A stretch of DNA of 64,000 nt from Synechococcus sp. UW105 (GTDB lineage: Bacteria; Cyanobacteriota; Cyanobacteriia; PCC-6307; Cyanobiaceae), in contig NZ_UCNN01000026.1 of assembly GCF_900473935.1 (NCBI RefSeq), forward strand, positions 1 to 64,000, in the 5' to 3' direction. Positions 26,655 through 35,002 of the stretch are shown here, piece by piece (positions within the stretch are counted from its first letter, which is position 1; each line of letters starts with the position of its first letter). The notes beneath the pieces were generated by a model. That model worked only from the letters and a program-made list of their open reading frames with translations, was not told the DNA's origin and did no database searches. Position numbers and translations under genes: made by a program.

Positions 26655-27587
26655 CTAATCCTCGAGATCCTGCGTTGCCTGGCTGTTCGGCACCCCTCTG
26701 CGCAGCACCCCTCTGCGGAGCACGGACACATCAGCATTCTCGAATCCTTGCTGCATCAAGGCCTCTTCCTGCTCTCGTACGGCTGCGGTGATCGGTAGGG
26801 TCAGGTCACAGTTGTCTGCTGCTTGCAGGGCGATCCCCAGATCCTTGTGGTGCAAGGCCAACTTGAAACCAAGGGGGTAGTGGTCCGCAAGCATCGCTGC
26901 TGAACGGTGCTCCAGCGCCCAAGAGCCAGCGGCCCCATTTTTGAGTGCCTGCACCACCTGCTCCATCGGCAGTTGTAGATGTTGCCCCAAGGCGACCGCC
27001 TCGGCCACGGCGGCGTAGCTGCCTGCGACGAGTACCTGATTGATCGCTTTCACCTGTTGTCCTGCCCCGACAGGGCCGAAGTGGTTGATGGATCCACCGA
27101 TGCTTTCCAGGACAGGTCGGGCTCGATCCAAGTCGGCGGCCTCGCCGCCACAGAGCACAGTGAGCGTGCCGGCTTTGGCACCTTCCGTTCCGCCTGTAAC
27201 TGGGGCATCCAGATACTGCACGCCCCTTGCGCTCAACCGCTTGGCCATGGCCTGGGAGGTTGCCGGCGCGATCGTTGAGCAGTCGATCACCACACTTCCG
27301 GGGGTTAGCGCGGGGCCTGCTCCGTGCTCTCCCCAGAGCACCGTCTCCACAGCAGCGTCATCGCTGACGCACAGCACCAGCGCCTGGCATCCAGTCACAG
27401 CGGCGGCGGGGCTGGCACAGGCAAGGGCGCCGTCCAGGGCTGGGTCGGTTTCAGGCGTTCGGCTTCGGGTATGCACCCTGAGGCTGTAGCCGGCTTGTCG
27501 CAGAGTGATCGCCATCGGTAGCCCCAGGGCGCCGAGGCCCACGCAGGCCAAGTGGGCGGGGGGGTGCAGGTCAGATCCTGTCATCAC
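26655..27587 (-). CDS. 3-hydroxyisobutyrate dehydrogenase-family oxidoreductase
   Basis: A 310-aa beta-hydroxyacid dehydrogenase with an N-terminal Rossmann fold (VGLGALGLPMA, about 16-26), a hinge segment APVTGGTEGAKAGTLTVLCGG that holds the substrate-binding loop, the catalytic lysine region GQQVKAINQVLVAGSYAAVAEA, and the helical C-terminal domain (FKLALHHKDLGIAL). Such enzymes reduce succinic semialdehyde, glyoxylate, tartronate semialdehyde or related acids; the substrate cannot be fixed from sequence. The extreme C-terminus contains a duplicated five-residue unit (LRRGV) encoded by a 15-base tandem repeat. Confidence 0.88.
   Translation of the reverse strand: MMTGSDLHPPAHLACVGLGALGLPMAITLRQAGYSLRVHTRSRTPETDPALDGALACASPAAAVTGCQALVLCVSDDAAVETVLWGEHGAGPALTPGSVVIDCSTIAPATSQAMAKRLSARGVQYLDAPVTGGTEGAKAGTLTVLCGGEAADLDRARPVLESIGGSINHFGPVGAGQQVKAINQVLVAGSYAAVAEAVALGQHLQLPMEQVVQALKNGAAGSWALEHRSAAMLADHYPLGFKLALHHKDLGIALQAADNCDLTLPITAAVREQEEALMQQGFENADVSVLRRGVLRRGVPNSQATQDLED
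26691..26720 (-). repeat. 15-base tandem duplication at a gene 3' end
   Basis: CACCCCTCTGCGCAG (26691-26705) is followed directly by CACCCCTCTGCGGAG (26706-26720), 14 of 15 bases identical. It encodes two LRRGV units near the end of the dehydrogenase and keeps the frame. Confidence 0.85.
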
Positions 27588-27659
27588 TGGCGGATGTTCT
27601 GGTCAGATCCTCGCGGGTTATCACCCACAGCATGGAACGGTGATTCGACTTTTTGCGTG

Positions 27660-28109
27660 ATGACCGCATCCACGGGTTGGCAGCGTTTCTGTTTGATCTC
27701 TTGTGCAGCTTTCACTGCTTCGTCCCTGCAGGCCTGGAGCGCTCAGGTGGAGGCCCGAGATATCAGCGGTGAGCGCTTGGCCCTCACGCAGGCCCAGAAG
27801 CAGGCCCTCTTCAAGGCTCGCCGGGACTGGGAGCTGAGCAGCTATCCCCAGCGTTTGGCCCTGCTCAAGAATCAGCAGCGTTGTGTCAAAGATGCTTCCA
27901 GCCTGGATGCCTACCGCAGCTGCAAGCATCGGCAGCATCAGGCTCGTCGGGCGTTACTCAAGCAGGGGCGCAAGCAGATCAATCGCGAGCGGGAGCGGTT
28001 GGGGCTGTTGCCGATGCCTGAGCGTTCTGTTCGCCATCGCCGCCGCGGGGCCGTTGACTCAGATCCGTCAAAAGGCCATTCCTGGTGGAACGGCCCGGCA
28101 ACGAACTGA
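27660..28109 (+). CDS. Small exported basic protein of unknown function
   Basis: A 149-aa product starting MTASTGWQRF at ATG 27660 (a GTG directly precedes it in frame). Residues 8-26 form a signal-peptide-like core (FCLISCAAFTASSLQAW). The mature protein is strongly basic and helical, with a QAQKQALFKARRDWE stretch, a pair of Cys residues in NQQRCVKDASSLDAYRSCKH and Arg/Lys-rich segments to the end. I do not recognise a family. The longer in-frame extension to 27552 overlaps the divergent dehydrogenase gene and is unlikely. Confidence 0.7.
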   Translation: MTASTGWQRFCLISCAAFTASSLQAWSAQVEARDISGERLALTQAQKQALFKARRDWELSSYPQRLALLKNQQRCVKDASSLDAYRSCKHRQHQARRALLKQGRKQINRERERLGLLPMPERSVRHRRRGAVDSDPSKGHSWWNGPATN

Positions 28110-28162
28110 TCAAGATTGGATCGGCGATTGGGTCACCACCGATCCGATCCAGGCACGTCTGA

Positions 28163-29368
28163 TCAGGCTGCGTCGAGGGCAGACACGCCAGGCAGCACCT
28201 TGCCTTCCAGCAGCTCGAGGCTGGCGCCACCGCCGGTGGAGATGTGGGACATCTTGTCGGCGAGGCCAGCCTTCTCCACAGCTGCCACGGAGTCACCACC
28301 GCCGATGATCGTGCAGCAGCCCTTGCCGCTGAGGTCGGCCAGGGTGGTGGCAATGGCGTTGGTACCACCAGCGAATTTGTCGAACTCGAACACGCCCATG
28401 GGGCCGTTCCAGATCACGGTCTGGCAATCAGCCAGGGCGTCCTGGAACACCTGCACAGAGTCAGGACCTATGTCCAAACCCATCCAGCCGTCGGGGATGG
28501 CATCCACCTTCACGGTCTGGCTGTTGGCATCTGGGGCGAAGTTGTCAGCCAGGATCACGTCGGTGGGCAGCAGGAACTGCACGCCTTTGGCTTTGGCCTT
28601 GGCTTCCAGCTCCTTGGCCAGTTCCAGCTTGTCTTCTTCCACCAGGCTCTTGCCCACCGAGAGGCCACGGGCCTTGTAGAAGGTGAAGATCATGCCGCCA
28701 CCGACGAGGATCTTGTCGCACTTGTCGAGCAGGGCCTCGAGGACGCCGATCTTGGAGCTCACCTTGGAGCCACCCACGATTGCGGCCAGAGGACGCTTGG
28801 GAGCATCGATCGCTCCCTGCAGATACTGCAGCTCTTTCTCCATCAGGAAGCCGCCGACACTGGGCTTCAGGAACTTGGTCACACCCTCTGTTGAGGCGTG
28901 AGCACGGTGGGCTGCACCGAAGGCATCGTTGACGTACACATCGGCGAGGCCGGCGAGCTTCTCGGCGAAGGCTGGATCGTTCTTCTCTTCTTCAGCGAAG
29001 AAGCGAACGTTCTCCAGCAGCACCACATCACCGTTGGCCATGGCGCCCACCTTGGCTTCGGCGTCGGGGCCGATGCAGCTGTCGGTTTTGGTCACGGGCT
29101 TGCCCAGCAGCTCGCTGAGGCGGGCTGCCACGGGGGTGAGGCGCATGCTGTCGTTCACCTGACCTTTGGGACGGCCGAAGTGGGCCGAGAGGATCACCTT
29201 GGCGCCCTTGCCGATGAGATCGTTGATTGTGGGCAGGGCGGCGCGGATCCGGGTGTCGTCGGTGATTGCACCGGCGTCGTTCAGGGGCACGTTGAAGTCA
29301 ACCCGCACGAGAACGCGTTTGCCGCTGAGGTCGGCGCCGGTGAGGCTGGCCAGGGAACGCTTCGCCAT
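28163..29368 (-). CDS. pgk: Phosphoglycerate kinase
   Basis: Transfers phosphate between 1,3-bisphosphoglycerate and ADP; in a cyanobacterium it works mainly in the Calvin cycle direction. The 401-aa protein has the N-domain signature [12 protein letters not shown], the substrate-binding [10 protein letters not shown], the [13 protein letters not shown] segment, the nucleotide-binding [13 protein letters not shown] and [11 protein letters not shown], and the C-terminal [13 protein letters not shown]. Length and motifs are normal. It is divergent from the universal-stress-protein operon. Confidence 0.98.
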   Translation of the reverse strand: MAKRSLASLTGADLSGKRVLVRVDFNVPLNDAGAITDDTRIRAALPTINDLIGKGAKVILSAHFGRPKGQVNDSMRLTPVAARLSELLGKPVTKTDSCIGPDAEAKVGAMANGDVVLLENVRFFAEEEKNDPAFAEKLAGLADVYVNDAFGAAHRAHASTEGVTKFLKPSVGGFLMEKELQYLQGAIDAPKRPLAAIVGGSKVSSKIGVLEALLDKCDKILVGGGMIFTFYKARGLSVGKSLVEEDKLELAKELEAKAKAKGVQFLLPTDVILADNFAPDANSQTVKVDAIPDGWMGLDIGPDSVQVFQDALADCQTVIWNGPMGVFEFDKFAGGTNAIATTLADLSGKGCCTIIGGGDSVAAVEKAGLADKMSHISTGGGASLELLEGKVLPGVSALDAA

Positions 29369-29459
29369 GGGGTTGTGTCGTGCGGTAAGAAAACGAGGGG
29401 AGATTAACCCGGGTGGCGCTGATCTGGCGCTAGACCGTCCATATCGGTTCTGCCCCCGT

Positions 29460-29465
29460 GGAGGA
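29460..29465 (+). promoter_or_regulatory. Shine-Dalgarno site that fixes the usp start
   Basis: GGAGGA lies four bases before the ATG at 29470 and overlaps the alternative in-frame GTG at 29458. That makes the ATG ([10 protein letters not shown]) the better start. Confidence 0.7.
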
Positions 29466-29469
29466 ACGC

Positions 29470-29853
29470 ATGTTCAACACCGTTCTGTTCCCGATCGATC
29501 AGAGCCGTGAGGCGATCGAGATCGCAGGCAAGGCTTTGGAGTTGGCCCGTCGTCATGGCAGCAGCATGGTCTTGCTGTCGGTGGTGCAGCCAGAACGACC
29601 AGAAATGCATGACCATGCAACGGTTGCGCCCTTGCTGGAGCAGGCCCGCAGTCGTTTTGAGCAGGCTGGGGTGTCCTGTGAGCTGGTGGAGCGAGAAGGG
29701 AAGCCCGCCTTTGAGATCTGCAATGTGGCCGACGAGTTGAATGTGGATCTGATCGTGATGGGCACCCGCGGAGTGAATCTGGAAGACGACACGGAAAGCA
29801 CGGCAGTGCGTGTGATTCAGCTGGCGCCCTGTCCCGTGCTGGTGGTGCCGTGA
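29470..29853 (+). CDS. Universal stress protein family protein
   Basis: A single UspA-type alpha/beta domain of 127 aa ([15 protein letters not shown] start, [17 protein letters not shown] end). The first strand and the final PVLVV strand are typical. The ATP-binding UspA subgroup carries G-x2-G-x9-G-S/T; here the first half (GTRGVN) is present but the second glycine is replaced within DDTESTAVR, so nucleotide binding may be weak or absent. The ylqF GTG start overlaps its last codons by four bases, so it is first in the operon usp-ylqF-rluD-small peptide. Confidence 0.88.
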   Translation: MFNTVLFPIDQSREAIEIAGKALELARRHGSSMVLLSVVQPERPEMHDHATVAPLLEQARSRFEQAGVSCELVEREGKPAFEICNVADELNVDLIVMGTRGVNLEDDTESTAVRVIQLAPCPVLVVP

Positions 29854-30728
29854 GCACCCCCCCGATTCAGTGGTACCCAGGCCATATCGCCAAGGCGGAG
29901 CAGCAACTCAAGCGCAATCTGGACAAGGTCGATCTGGTGATTGAGGTGCGTGATGCCCGCATCCCTTTGGCCACTGGTCACCCCCATCTCAGCCGCTGGG
30001 TGAAGGGCAAGCAGCACCTCCTGGTGATCAACCGGCGAGACATGATTACCGCCGAGGCGCGGGAGGCCTGGCAGCAGTGGTTCAAGAGCCAGGGCCAAGC
30101 CACGGTTTGGTGTGATGCCAAGGCCGGAACTGGGGTGAAGCAGTTGCAGCAAGCGGCCATCCGCGCTGGCAATCAACTCAATGAACGGCGCCGCAACCGC
30201 GGCATGCGCCCTAGGCCGGTGCGGGCGCTCACTCTTGGCTTTCCGAACGTCGGCAAATCTGCCTTGATCAACCGCTTGGTGAAGCAGAAAGTGGTAGCGA
30301 GTGCTCGCCGTGCGGGCGTGACGCGCACGCTGCGCTGGGTGCGTGTGGGGCAGGATCTGGATCTGCTCGATGCGCCAGGGGTGCTGCCACCGCGGCTGGA
30401 TGATCAGCGAGCAGCCCTCTTCCTCGCCCTTTGCGATGACATTGGCCAGGCGGCCTACGACGGTGAGCTCGTCGCTCAGGCTTTTCTCCGCTTACTGGCT
30501 GATCTGGATCAACGCCAGGCTTCCGGGGCCTCGCTGACACGGGTGGAGGGGCGTTATGGCGTTCCCCTCAGCGCTGATACGGCAGACCCTGCCTACTGGA
30601 TGCAGGCCGCGGCAGAGAAGCACACGTCGTCAGACACAGCGCGGATGGCTCAGCGTCTGATGGACGATTTCCGCAAGTCGGCACTCGGCAGCATCTCTTT
30701 GGAGCTGCCGGCGGAGCCGGCAGCGTGA
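29850..30728 (+). CDS. ylqF: Ribosome biogenesis GTPase YlqF/RbgA
   Basis: A circularly permuted GTPase needed for late assembly of the 50S subunit. In the 292-aa protein the G4-like motif (VINRRD) precedes G1 (GFPNVGKSALINRL) and G3 (DAPGVL), as expected for the permuted order. The N-terminal WYPGHIAKAEQQLKRNL is the family signature and the C-terminal helical domain is the rRNA-binding part. The GTG start overlaps the usp stop, and its own stop overlaps the rluD GTG by four bases. Confidence 0.94.
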   Translation: MSTPPIQWYPGHIAKAEQQLKRNLDKVDLVIEVRDARIPLATGHPHLSRWVKGKQHLLVINRRDMITAEAREAWQQWFKSQGQATVWCDAKAGTGVKQLQQAAIRAGNQLNERRRNRGMRPRPVRALTLGFPNVGKSALINRLVKQKVVASARRAGVTRTLRWVRVGQDLDLLDAPGVLPPRLDDQRAALFLALCDDIGQAAYDGELVAQAFLRLLADLDQRQASGASLTRVEGRYGVPLSADTADPAYWMQAAAEKHTSSDTARMAQRLMDDFRKSALGSISLELPAEPAA

Positions 30729-31726
30729 GCGCGCAAAGGCAACGCCGTGAGCGTCCGCCTCTGCCTGAGGAGTCGTTCAGCCAGTCCTTCGGGGAAGGCG
30801 AGGGGGAACTGGTCACCCTCACCTACCCCAAGCCCTTGCCGATGCGCCTCGATCGCTGGTTAGTGAGTCAGCGCACGGAGCAGAGCCGTGCGCGGATTCA
30901 GAAATTCATTGATGCCGGTTTCGTGCGCGTGAATGGGAAGACCGGCAAGGCCAAAACACCACTGCGGCAGGGAGATGAGGTGCAGCTCTGGATGCCGCCG
31001 CCTGAGCCTTTGCCGTATCTCAAGCCGGAGCCGATGGAGCTTGATGTGCTCTTTGAGGACGAGCACCTGATCGTGATCAACAAACCAGCTGGGCTCACGG
31101 TGCATCCGGCACCCGGCAACAAGGACGGCACGCTCGTGAACGGCCTGTTGCATCACTGCCCTGACCTGCCAGGAATCAGTGGCAAGCTGCGGCCAGGGAT
31201 TGTCCACAGGCTGGATAAAGACACCACAGGTTGCATCGTCATTGCCAAGAGCCAGGAGGCGCTTGTGAAGCTTCAGGTTCAAATCCAGAAGCGGATCGCC
31301 TCACGCGAGTATCTGGCCGTCGTGCATGGCCTTCCCCAGGGTGATTCCGGTTCCATCGTGGGTGCCATCGGTCGCCATCCCGCAGACCGCAAAAAATACG
31401 CGGTGGTGAGCGGTGAAAGCGGTCGTTACGCCTGTACGCACTGGAGCTTGCAGGAGCGGCTTGGCGATTATTCATTGCTCCGTTTCAAGTTGGATACCGG
31501 TCGTACGCACCAGATCCGTGTGCACTGCGCCCATATGAACCATCCGGTGGTGGGTGACCCCACTTACAGCCGTTGTCGCAAGTTGCCGATTGATCTGCCT
31601 GGTCAGGCGCTGCATGCGTTCCAGCTGGGCCTCGATCATCCGATTACCCGGCAACGGATGGTGTTTGAGGCACCGCTGCCTCCTGTGTTGGACAAATTGC
31701 TGACGGTGCTTCGGCGGCGACTCTGA
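30725..31726 (+). CDS. rluD: RluA-family 23S rRNA pseudouridine synthase (RluD-like)
   Basis: Converts uridines of large-subunit rRNA to pseudouridine. The 333-aa protein has a disordered head, an S4 RNA-binding domain (about 38-95, DRWLVSQRTEQSRARIQKFI), and a catalytic domain with the aspartate motif GIVHRLDKDTTGC and the downstream GRTHQIRVH and NHPVVGDPTY signatures. RluD (helix 69) is the closest architecture; the exact sites modified are inferred. Overlap with the assembly GTPase gene fits a ribosome-maturation operon. Confidence 0.93.
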   Translation: MSAQRQRRERPPLPEESFSQSFGEGEGELVTLTYPKPLPMRLDRWLVSQRTEQSRARIQKFIDAGFVRVNGKTGKAKTPLRQGDEVQLWMPPPEPLPYLKPEPMELDVLFEDEHLIVINKPAGLTVHPAPGNKDGTLVNGLLHHCPDLPGISGKLRPGIVHRLDKDTTGCIVIAKSQEALVKLQVQIQKRIASREYLAVVHGLPQGDSGSIVGAIGRHPADRKKYAVVSGESGRYACTHWSLQERLGDYSLLRFKLDTGRTHQIRVHCAHMNHPVVGDPTYSRCRKLPIDLPGQALHAFQLGLDHPITRQRMVFEAPLPPVLDKLLTVLRRRL

Positions 31727-31743
31727 TGGCCGATCGGTTGTTG

Positions 31744-31752
31744 AAAGGAGGG
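31744..31752 (+). promoter_or_regulatory. Strong Shine-Dalgarno before the 35-codon peptide gene
   Basis: AAAGGAGGG ends four bases before the GTG at 31757. This is close to a full anti-SD match in a genome segment where most genes have weak sites. Confidence 0.75.
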
Positions 31753-31756
31753 TCAA

Positions 31757-31864
31757 GTGGTTGCAATAGACCCGTTAATCTTTCGATCTTTTGTTGGCCT
31801 CTTTGGGGCTTTTTCTCTGGGCCTGCTGTGGCTGATTGAACCCTTTTTGATTGTGATGGCCTGA
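31757..31864 (+). CDS. Small single-pass membrane peptide (35 aa)
   Basis: GTG at 31757 opens a 35-codon frame ending with TGA at 31862-31864. The product starts MVAIDPLIFRSFVG, continues with a hydrophobic helix (about 11-27, SFVGLFGAFSLGLLWL), a single charged Glu and a hydrophobic end (PFLIVMA). A very strong Shine-Dalgarno precedes the start at ideal spacing, and it lies 30 bases after the rluD stop. The size and helix resemble small subunits of photosynthetic or NDH-1 complexes, but I cannot match it to a known one. Codons are not unusual for the region. It is convergent with the receptor gene 14 bases away. Confidence 0.6.
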   Translation: MVAIDPLIFRSFVGLFGAFSLGLLWLIEPFLIVMA

Positions 31865-31878
31865 TGTATCTCTTTTGA

Positions 31879-32991
31879 TTAGCGCTGCATCCAGATTCTG
31901 CTCAATTTTGCGTGGCTGCCGTCGTAGTAGCTTCTGGCAATTGCGTCGTTGATGGTTTGGGCGCGTTCGTCACGGTTGAACTCCTCCGAAATGGCAAAGG
32001 CCATAAAGAGGGTCATGAGTTTGTCTGATGCAGCAGAGATCTTGGGTTCAGGGGGCATCGTTCTCAGTGCCGTCTTCATGGTGAGCATGTCGTCGAGAAT
32101 GGCATCGGCCTGGCCAGTTTGTAGAAGATGAATACAGGTTTCGGCTACATCACAGTCAATGGTTTTGGCACCACTGCTCTTCAGGATTGAGGTTTGGATG
32201 TAGCCAGGGATGGCGGCGAATGTGGAGTCCTGAAGAGTCTCCAAGTTGATCTCGTCCATCGGCTTGGCCACATTGATCGCTTGATCAGTGCTGGCTATTT
32301 TCAGGATGTATGACGCGAAATAGCCAGTAAGAAGAACCCTGGCAAAGAGCGAAGCAATCGACATCAGGCGACTTCTCGTTCGTTGCGTGTGGTCGGTTGA
32401 GAGCAGCAGGGTTTTTTGCAGAATGAAGACCAGTTGATGTCGTTTCTGGTTGTCGGCTAGTTCCGGTCTGTGGCGCTCCATGAGCCAGACCGGAACAGCA
32501 AAGATGCAGGCGATGAGGATTAGGCCCAGGAAGATCAGTAATACTTCTTTTGAGAACAGGATCTGCAGAAGCCTGATGGCTGTCGACTCCTCCTTTTTGA
32601 GGGTGTAGATCTTCAAGTCACTGCTTGCTGTGGGGAAGGAAAAACGGAAAATCTTGCTGCGGTTCTCATTGATCAGAACTCCTGAGATCGCGAGGTCTGC
32701 CTTGTTTGTGCTGATGTCTGCCAGTAACTCTTCAAAGCTGTTCGCTTTGCGAATGCGGTAAGGGATTTGGCGCGTTTCAGCGATCATCCGCCACAGGTCA
32801 ATCTCAAATCCAGCGGGCACCCCTTTCTCGTTCATCGCGTAGGGCGGATTCGGAAACCAGATCACATCCACTGGATCCAGTTCTGTTTGCCTGTTGTGAT
32901 TGGCTTGTGCTCGGCTCTGAACACCTGTCAAGGAGCAAGCGCACAGCGCACAGAGGCTTAGCACCAATGTGGCTCGGATCCGGCGGGGCAT
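31879..32991 (-). CDS. Ionotropic-glutamate-receptor-like periplasmic binding/membrane protein
   Basis: A 370-aa protein with a signal or lipoprotein-type N-terminus (LSLCALCACS), a solute-binding lobe S1 (about 38-135: FPNPPYAMNEKGVPAGFEIDLW, quoted in part as PPYAMNEKG and AGFEIDLW), then two membrane helices (about 149-170 and 209-231), then lobe S2 (about 240-365, with DQAIN and AILDDMLTMK). A split binding domain around a membrane insert is the layout of prokaryotic iGluR-type channels such as GluR0. The short re-entrant region between the helices (QLVFILQKTLLLSTD) has no TVGYG filter. Start chosen at ATG 32991 for the signal sequence; in-frame extension to 33090 is unlikely. Confidence 0.75.
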   Translation of the reverse strand: MPRRIRATLVLSLCALCACSLTGVQSRAQANHNRQTELDPVDVIWFPNPPYAMNEKGVPAGFEIDLWRMIAETRQIPYRIRKANSFEELLADISTNKADLAISGVLINENRSKIFRFSFPTASSDLKIYTLKKEESTAIRLLQILFSKEVLLIFLGLILIACIFAVPVWLMERHRPELADNQKRHQLVFILQKTLLLSTDHTQRTRSRLMSIASLFARVLLTGYFASYILKIASTDQAINVAKPMDEINLETLQDSTFAAIPGYIQTSILKSSGAKTIDCDVAETCIHLLQTGQADAILDDMLTMKTALRTMPPEPKISAASDKLMTLFMAFAISEEFNRDERAQTINDAIARSYYDGSHAKLSRIWMQR

Positions 32992-33172
32992 CTCAGTGAT
33001 GCAGCGATAAGGACTAGTCAAGACGACCGCATACTCGCGTCTGCAGTTCATGGACAGGTTTGGGCTGGATCCAGTGGCCGTTGCGATCAATCATTGGGCG
33101 CTTCAGCCAAACTCTTGCTTGAGCGAGCTTGGATCATCATCCTTCGGGTCTTCGCGCTGAGCTCCTGGTGCA

Positions 33173-35002
33173 TCACTCTTCGCCGATCAGTTTGATGAAG
33201 CCAAACACCTGGATCGGTTCCGGCCAGCCTTTCAAGGCTTGAGGGCCAAGATCGACAACCTCGACTGCATCCTCAACCAGGGCGAGGAGCTCTCCGCTGA
33301 TCAGGATCGGGTACTCCTGGAATTGCCTGGTGAGGCCCTCGAGGCGGCTGGCGACATTCACCGTTGCCCCAATCACGGTGAACTCCAGCCGATCGCGTGA
33401 ACCGAGGTTTCCGGCGATTAGATCCCCGAAGTGAAGGCCGATCCCCTGGCTCAGCGTTGGCTGTTGTTCCGCTGCGAGCTGGGCATTGAGCCTTGCCAGG
33501 CTCTTCTGCATCGCCAGCGCTGCTCGGATCGCCGCCAGTGCTTCCTCTCGATCACCGCGTGATTCCGGAATCCCGAATTCAGCCATCAGTGAATCTCCGA
33601 TGAACTTATCGAGCAGTCCGTCCTCGGCGATGACAGCGCCGGCCAGCCCATCGAAATAGGCATTCAGCAGGTTAAAGAGTGTCTTGGCTTCGAGCTGGGA
33701 GCTGAGGCTTGTGAAGCCAACAAGATCGGTGAATAGAACCACGCAGCGGCAGTGCTGACCTCCGAGTTGGGTCCCGAGTCGGTCCGGTTCCTTGAGAATC
33801 TTCTGGAGCAGTCGCGGTGAGACGCGCCGTTCCAGCACACGCCGTAGCTCATCTCGTTCTCTGTTTTCCTGCAACCAGGTTTGTGCTGCTTTGGTGCCTC
33901 CGCCCAGCAGCAGTCCTGCAAGCACTGTGGCTTGGGGTAGCCAACGTTGGAACCCCAGCCAGATTGTTCCTGTCAGCAGCAGGCTCAGGCTGATCAGGAG
34001 CAGCGTCGTGAGCACGATTGCTCGGCTCGAACGCGCTCGGAGCAGCAGCAGCCCTGCCAGCGCGATCCATCCGATCAGCAGCGGAATCTCCCAGGAGGCT
34101 TGTAGTGGAAGCAGTCCTGTGTTCTCCGCCACGGCGGCGATCGCCACGGCCTGGACCTCCACCCCGCTGACCGGGCCAAAGGGGGTTTCCTTCTGCTGGC
34201 CCATGGCAGCAGCGGTGGAACCGATCAGGACGAGTCGGTCTTTCCAGACCGAGTCCGGCTGCGTTTCAAGCTCCCAAGCCGGCACCATCGGCCAATCACC
34301 TGCTGGCCCGCTGAACGGCAGGCCAAGAGCTTCGCGGCTTGGCGGGCGATCGTTCGCAACAAAGGCCAGTGCCGTTGGATGCGGTCCGGGCAACGTTCCT
34401 AGTTCATCTTCGTTCCAGTTGCTGCCGGGGATGGCTCGTACTTGTCCCCTTTCGCTGAGCAGCAGTGTGGTCAGGCCAATCCTTGGCCATGGCCAGAGAG
34501 GGAGCACAAGCTGGCGTTGTTCAATGCCGTCGTTGCTGTTGCGTTCGAAATCAGCGGCAAGTGTGATGCGATCCCTCCAGGGGGAGAGGCGATCCAGGAA
34601 CTGCTGGTCATCCTCTGGGCCGTATGCACTGGGATTGGCAAACACGATGTTGAAAATGACGCCTCGAGCACCACGCTCCAGCACATACGCGGCGAGTTCG
34701 GCTTGCAGTGATCGAGGCCATGGCCACGGTCCCATGGCCTCGAGTAGGGGTGAGTCACTCCTCTCTTCCGGGGTGAACAGCACATCCACAGCGAGTGATG
34801 TCTCGTCGATCGCAACGATCACTGGGTCGTTCGAGGGAGGCTTGCGGCCATGCAGCAAGATGGCGAGGCTTTGGAGTTCAACGTCGAGTTGCTCCAGCAT
34901 TCCGATGGGTAGGCCCTGCCGCAGTGCCGGCATGCCGATCAGGATGGGCACCACCAATGCCAGCCCCCACCCCCAGAGGCGAGGGTTTGGCAGTCTCCTC
35001 AT
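33173..35002 (-). CDS. CHASE2-domain class III adenylate/guanylate cyclase
   Basis: A 609-aa membrane cyclase: N-terminal membrane helix (8-28), extracytoplasmic CHASE2 sensor (about 35-285, with DPVIVAIDETSL and the GARGVIFNIVFANPS block), three membrane helices (about 300-395), and a cytoplasmic cyclase domain (about 410-600). Metal-binding aspartates sit in LFTDLVGFTSL (about 424) and KFIGDSLMAEFG (about 470), and the transition-state Asn/Arg are intact in GATVNVASRL (about 545). It should therefore be active, making cAMP or cGMP in response to an extracytoplasmic signal. It overlaps the upstream FecR gene by four bases (ATGA). Confidence 0.93.
   Translation of the reverse strand: MRRLPNPRLWGWGLALVVPILIGMPALRQGLPIGMLEQLDVELQSLAILLHGRKPPSNDPVIVAIDETSLAVDVLFTPEERSDSPLLEAMGPWPWPRSLQAELAAYVLERGARGVIFNIVFANPSAYGPEDDQQFLDRLSPWRDRITLAADFERNSNDGIEQRQLVLPLWPWPRIGLTTLLLSERGQVRAIPGSNWNEDELGTLPGPHPTALAFVANDRPPSREALGLPFSGPAGDWPMVPAWELETQPDSVWKDRLVLIGSTAAAMGQQKETPFGPVSGVEVQAVAIAAVAENTGLLPLQASWEIPLLIGWIALAGLLLLRARSSRAIVLTTLLLISLSLLLTGTIWLGFQRWLPQATVLAGLLLGGGTKAAQTWLQENRERDELRRVLERRVSPRLLQKILKEPDRLGTQLGGQHCRCVVLFTDLVGFTSLSSQLEAKTLFNLLNAYFDGLAGAVIAEDGLLDKFIGDSLMAEFGIPESRGDREEALAAIRAALAMQKSLARLNAQLAAEQQPTLSQGIGLHFGDLIAGNLGSRDRLEFTVIGATVNVASRLEGLTRQFQEYPILISGELLALVEDAVEVVDLGPQALKGWPEPIQVFGFIKLIGEE

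Noticed and set aside
28118-28145. Inverted repeat between the small exported protein gene and pgk as a terminator
   Set aside because: The GGATCGG/CCGATCC stem has a 14-base loop and no T-run on either strand.
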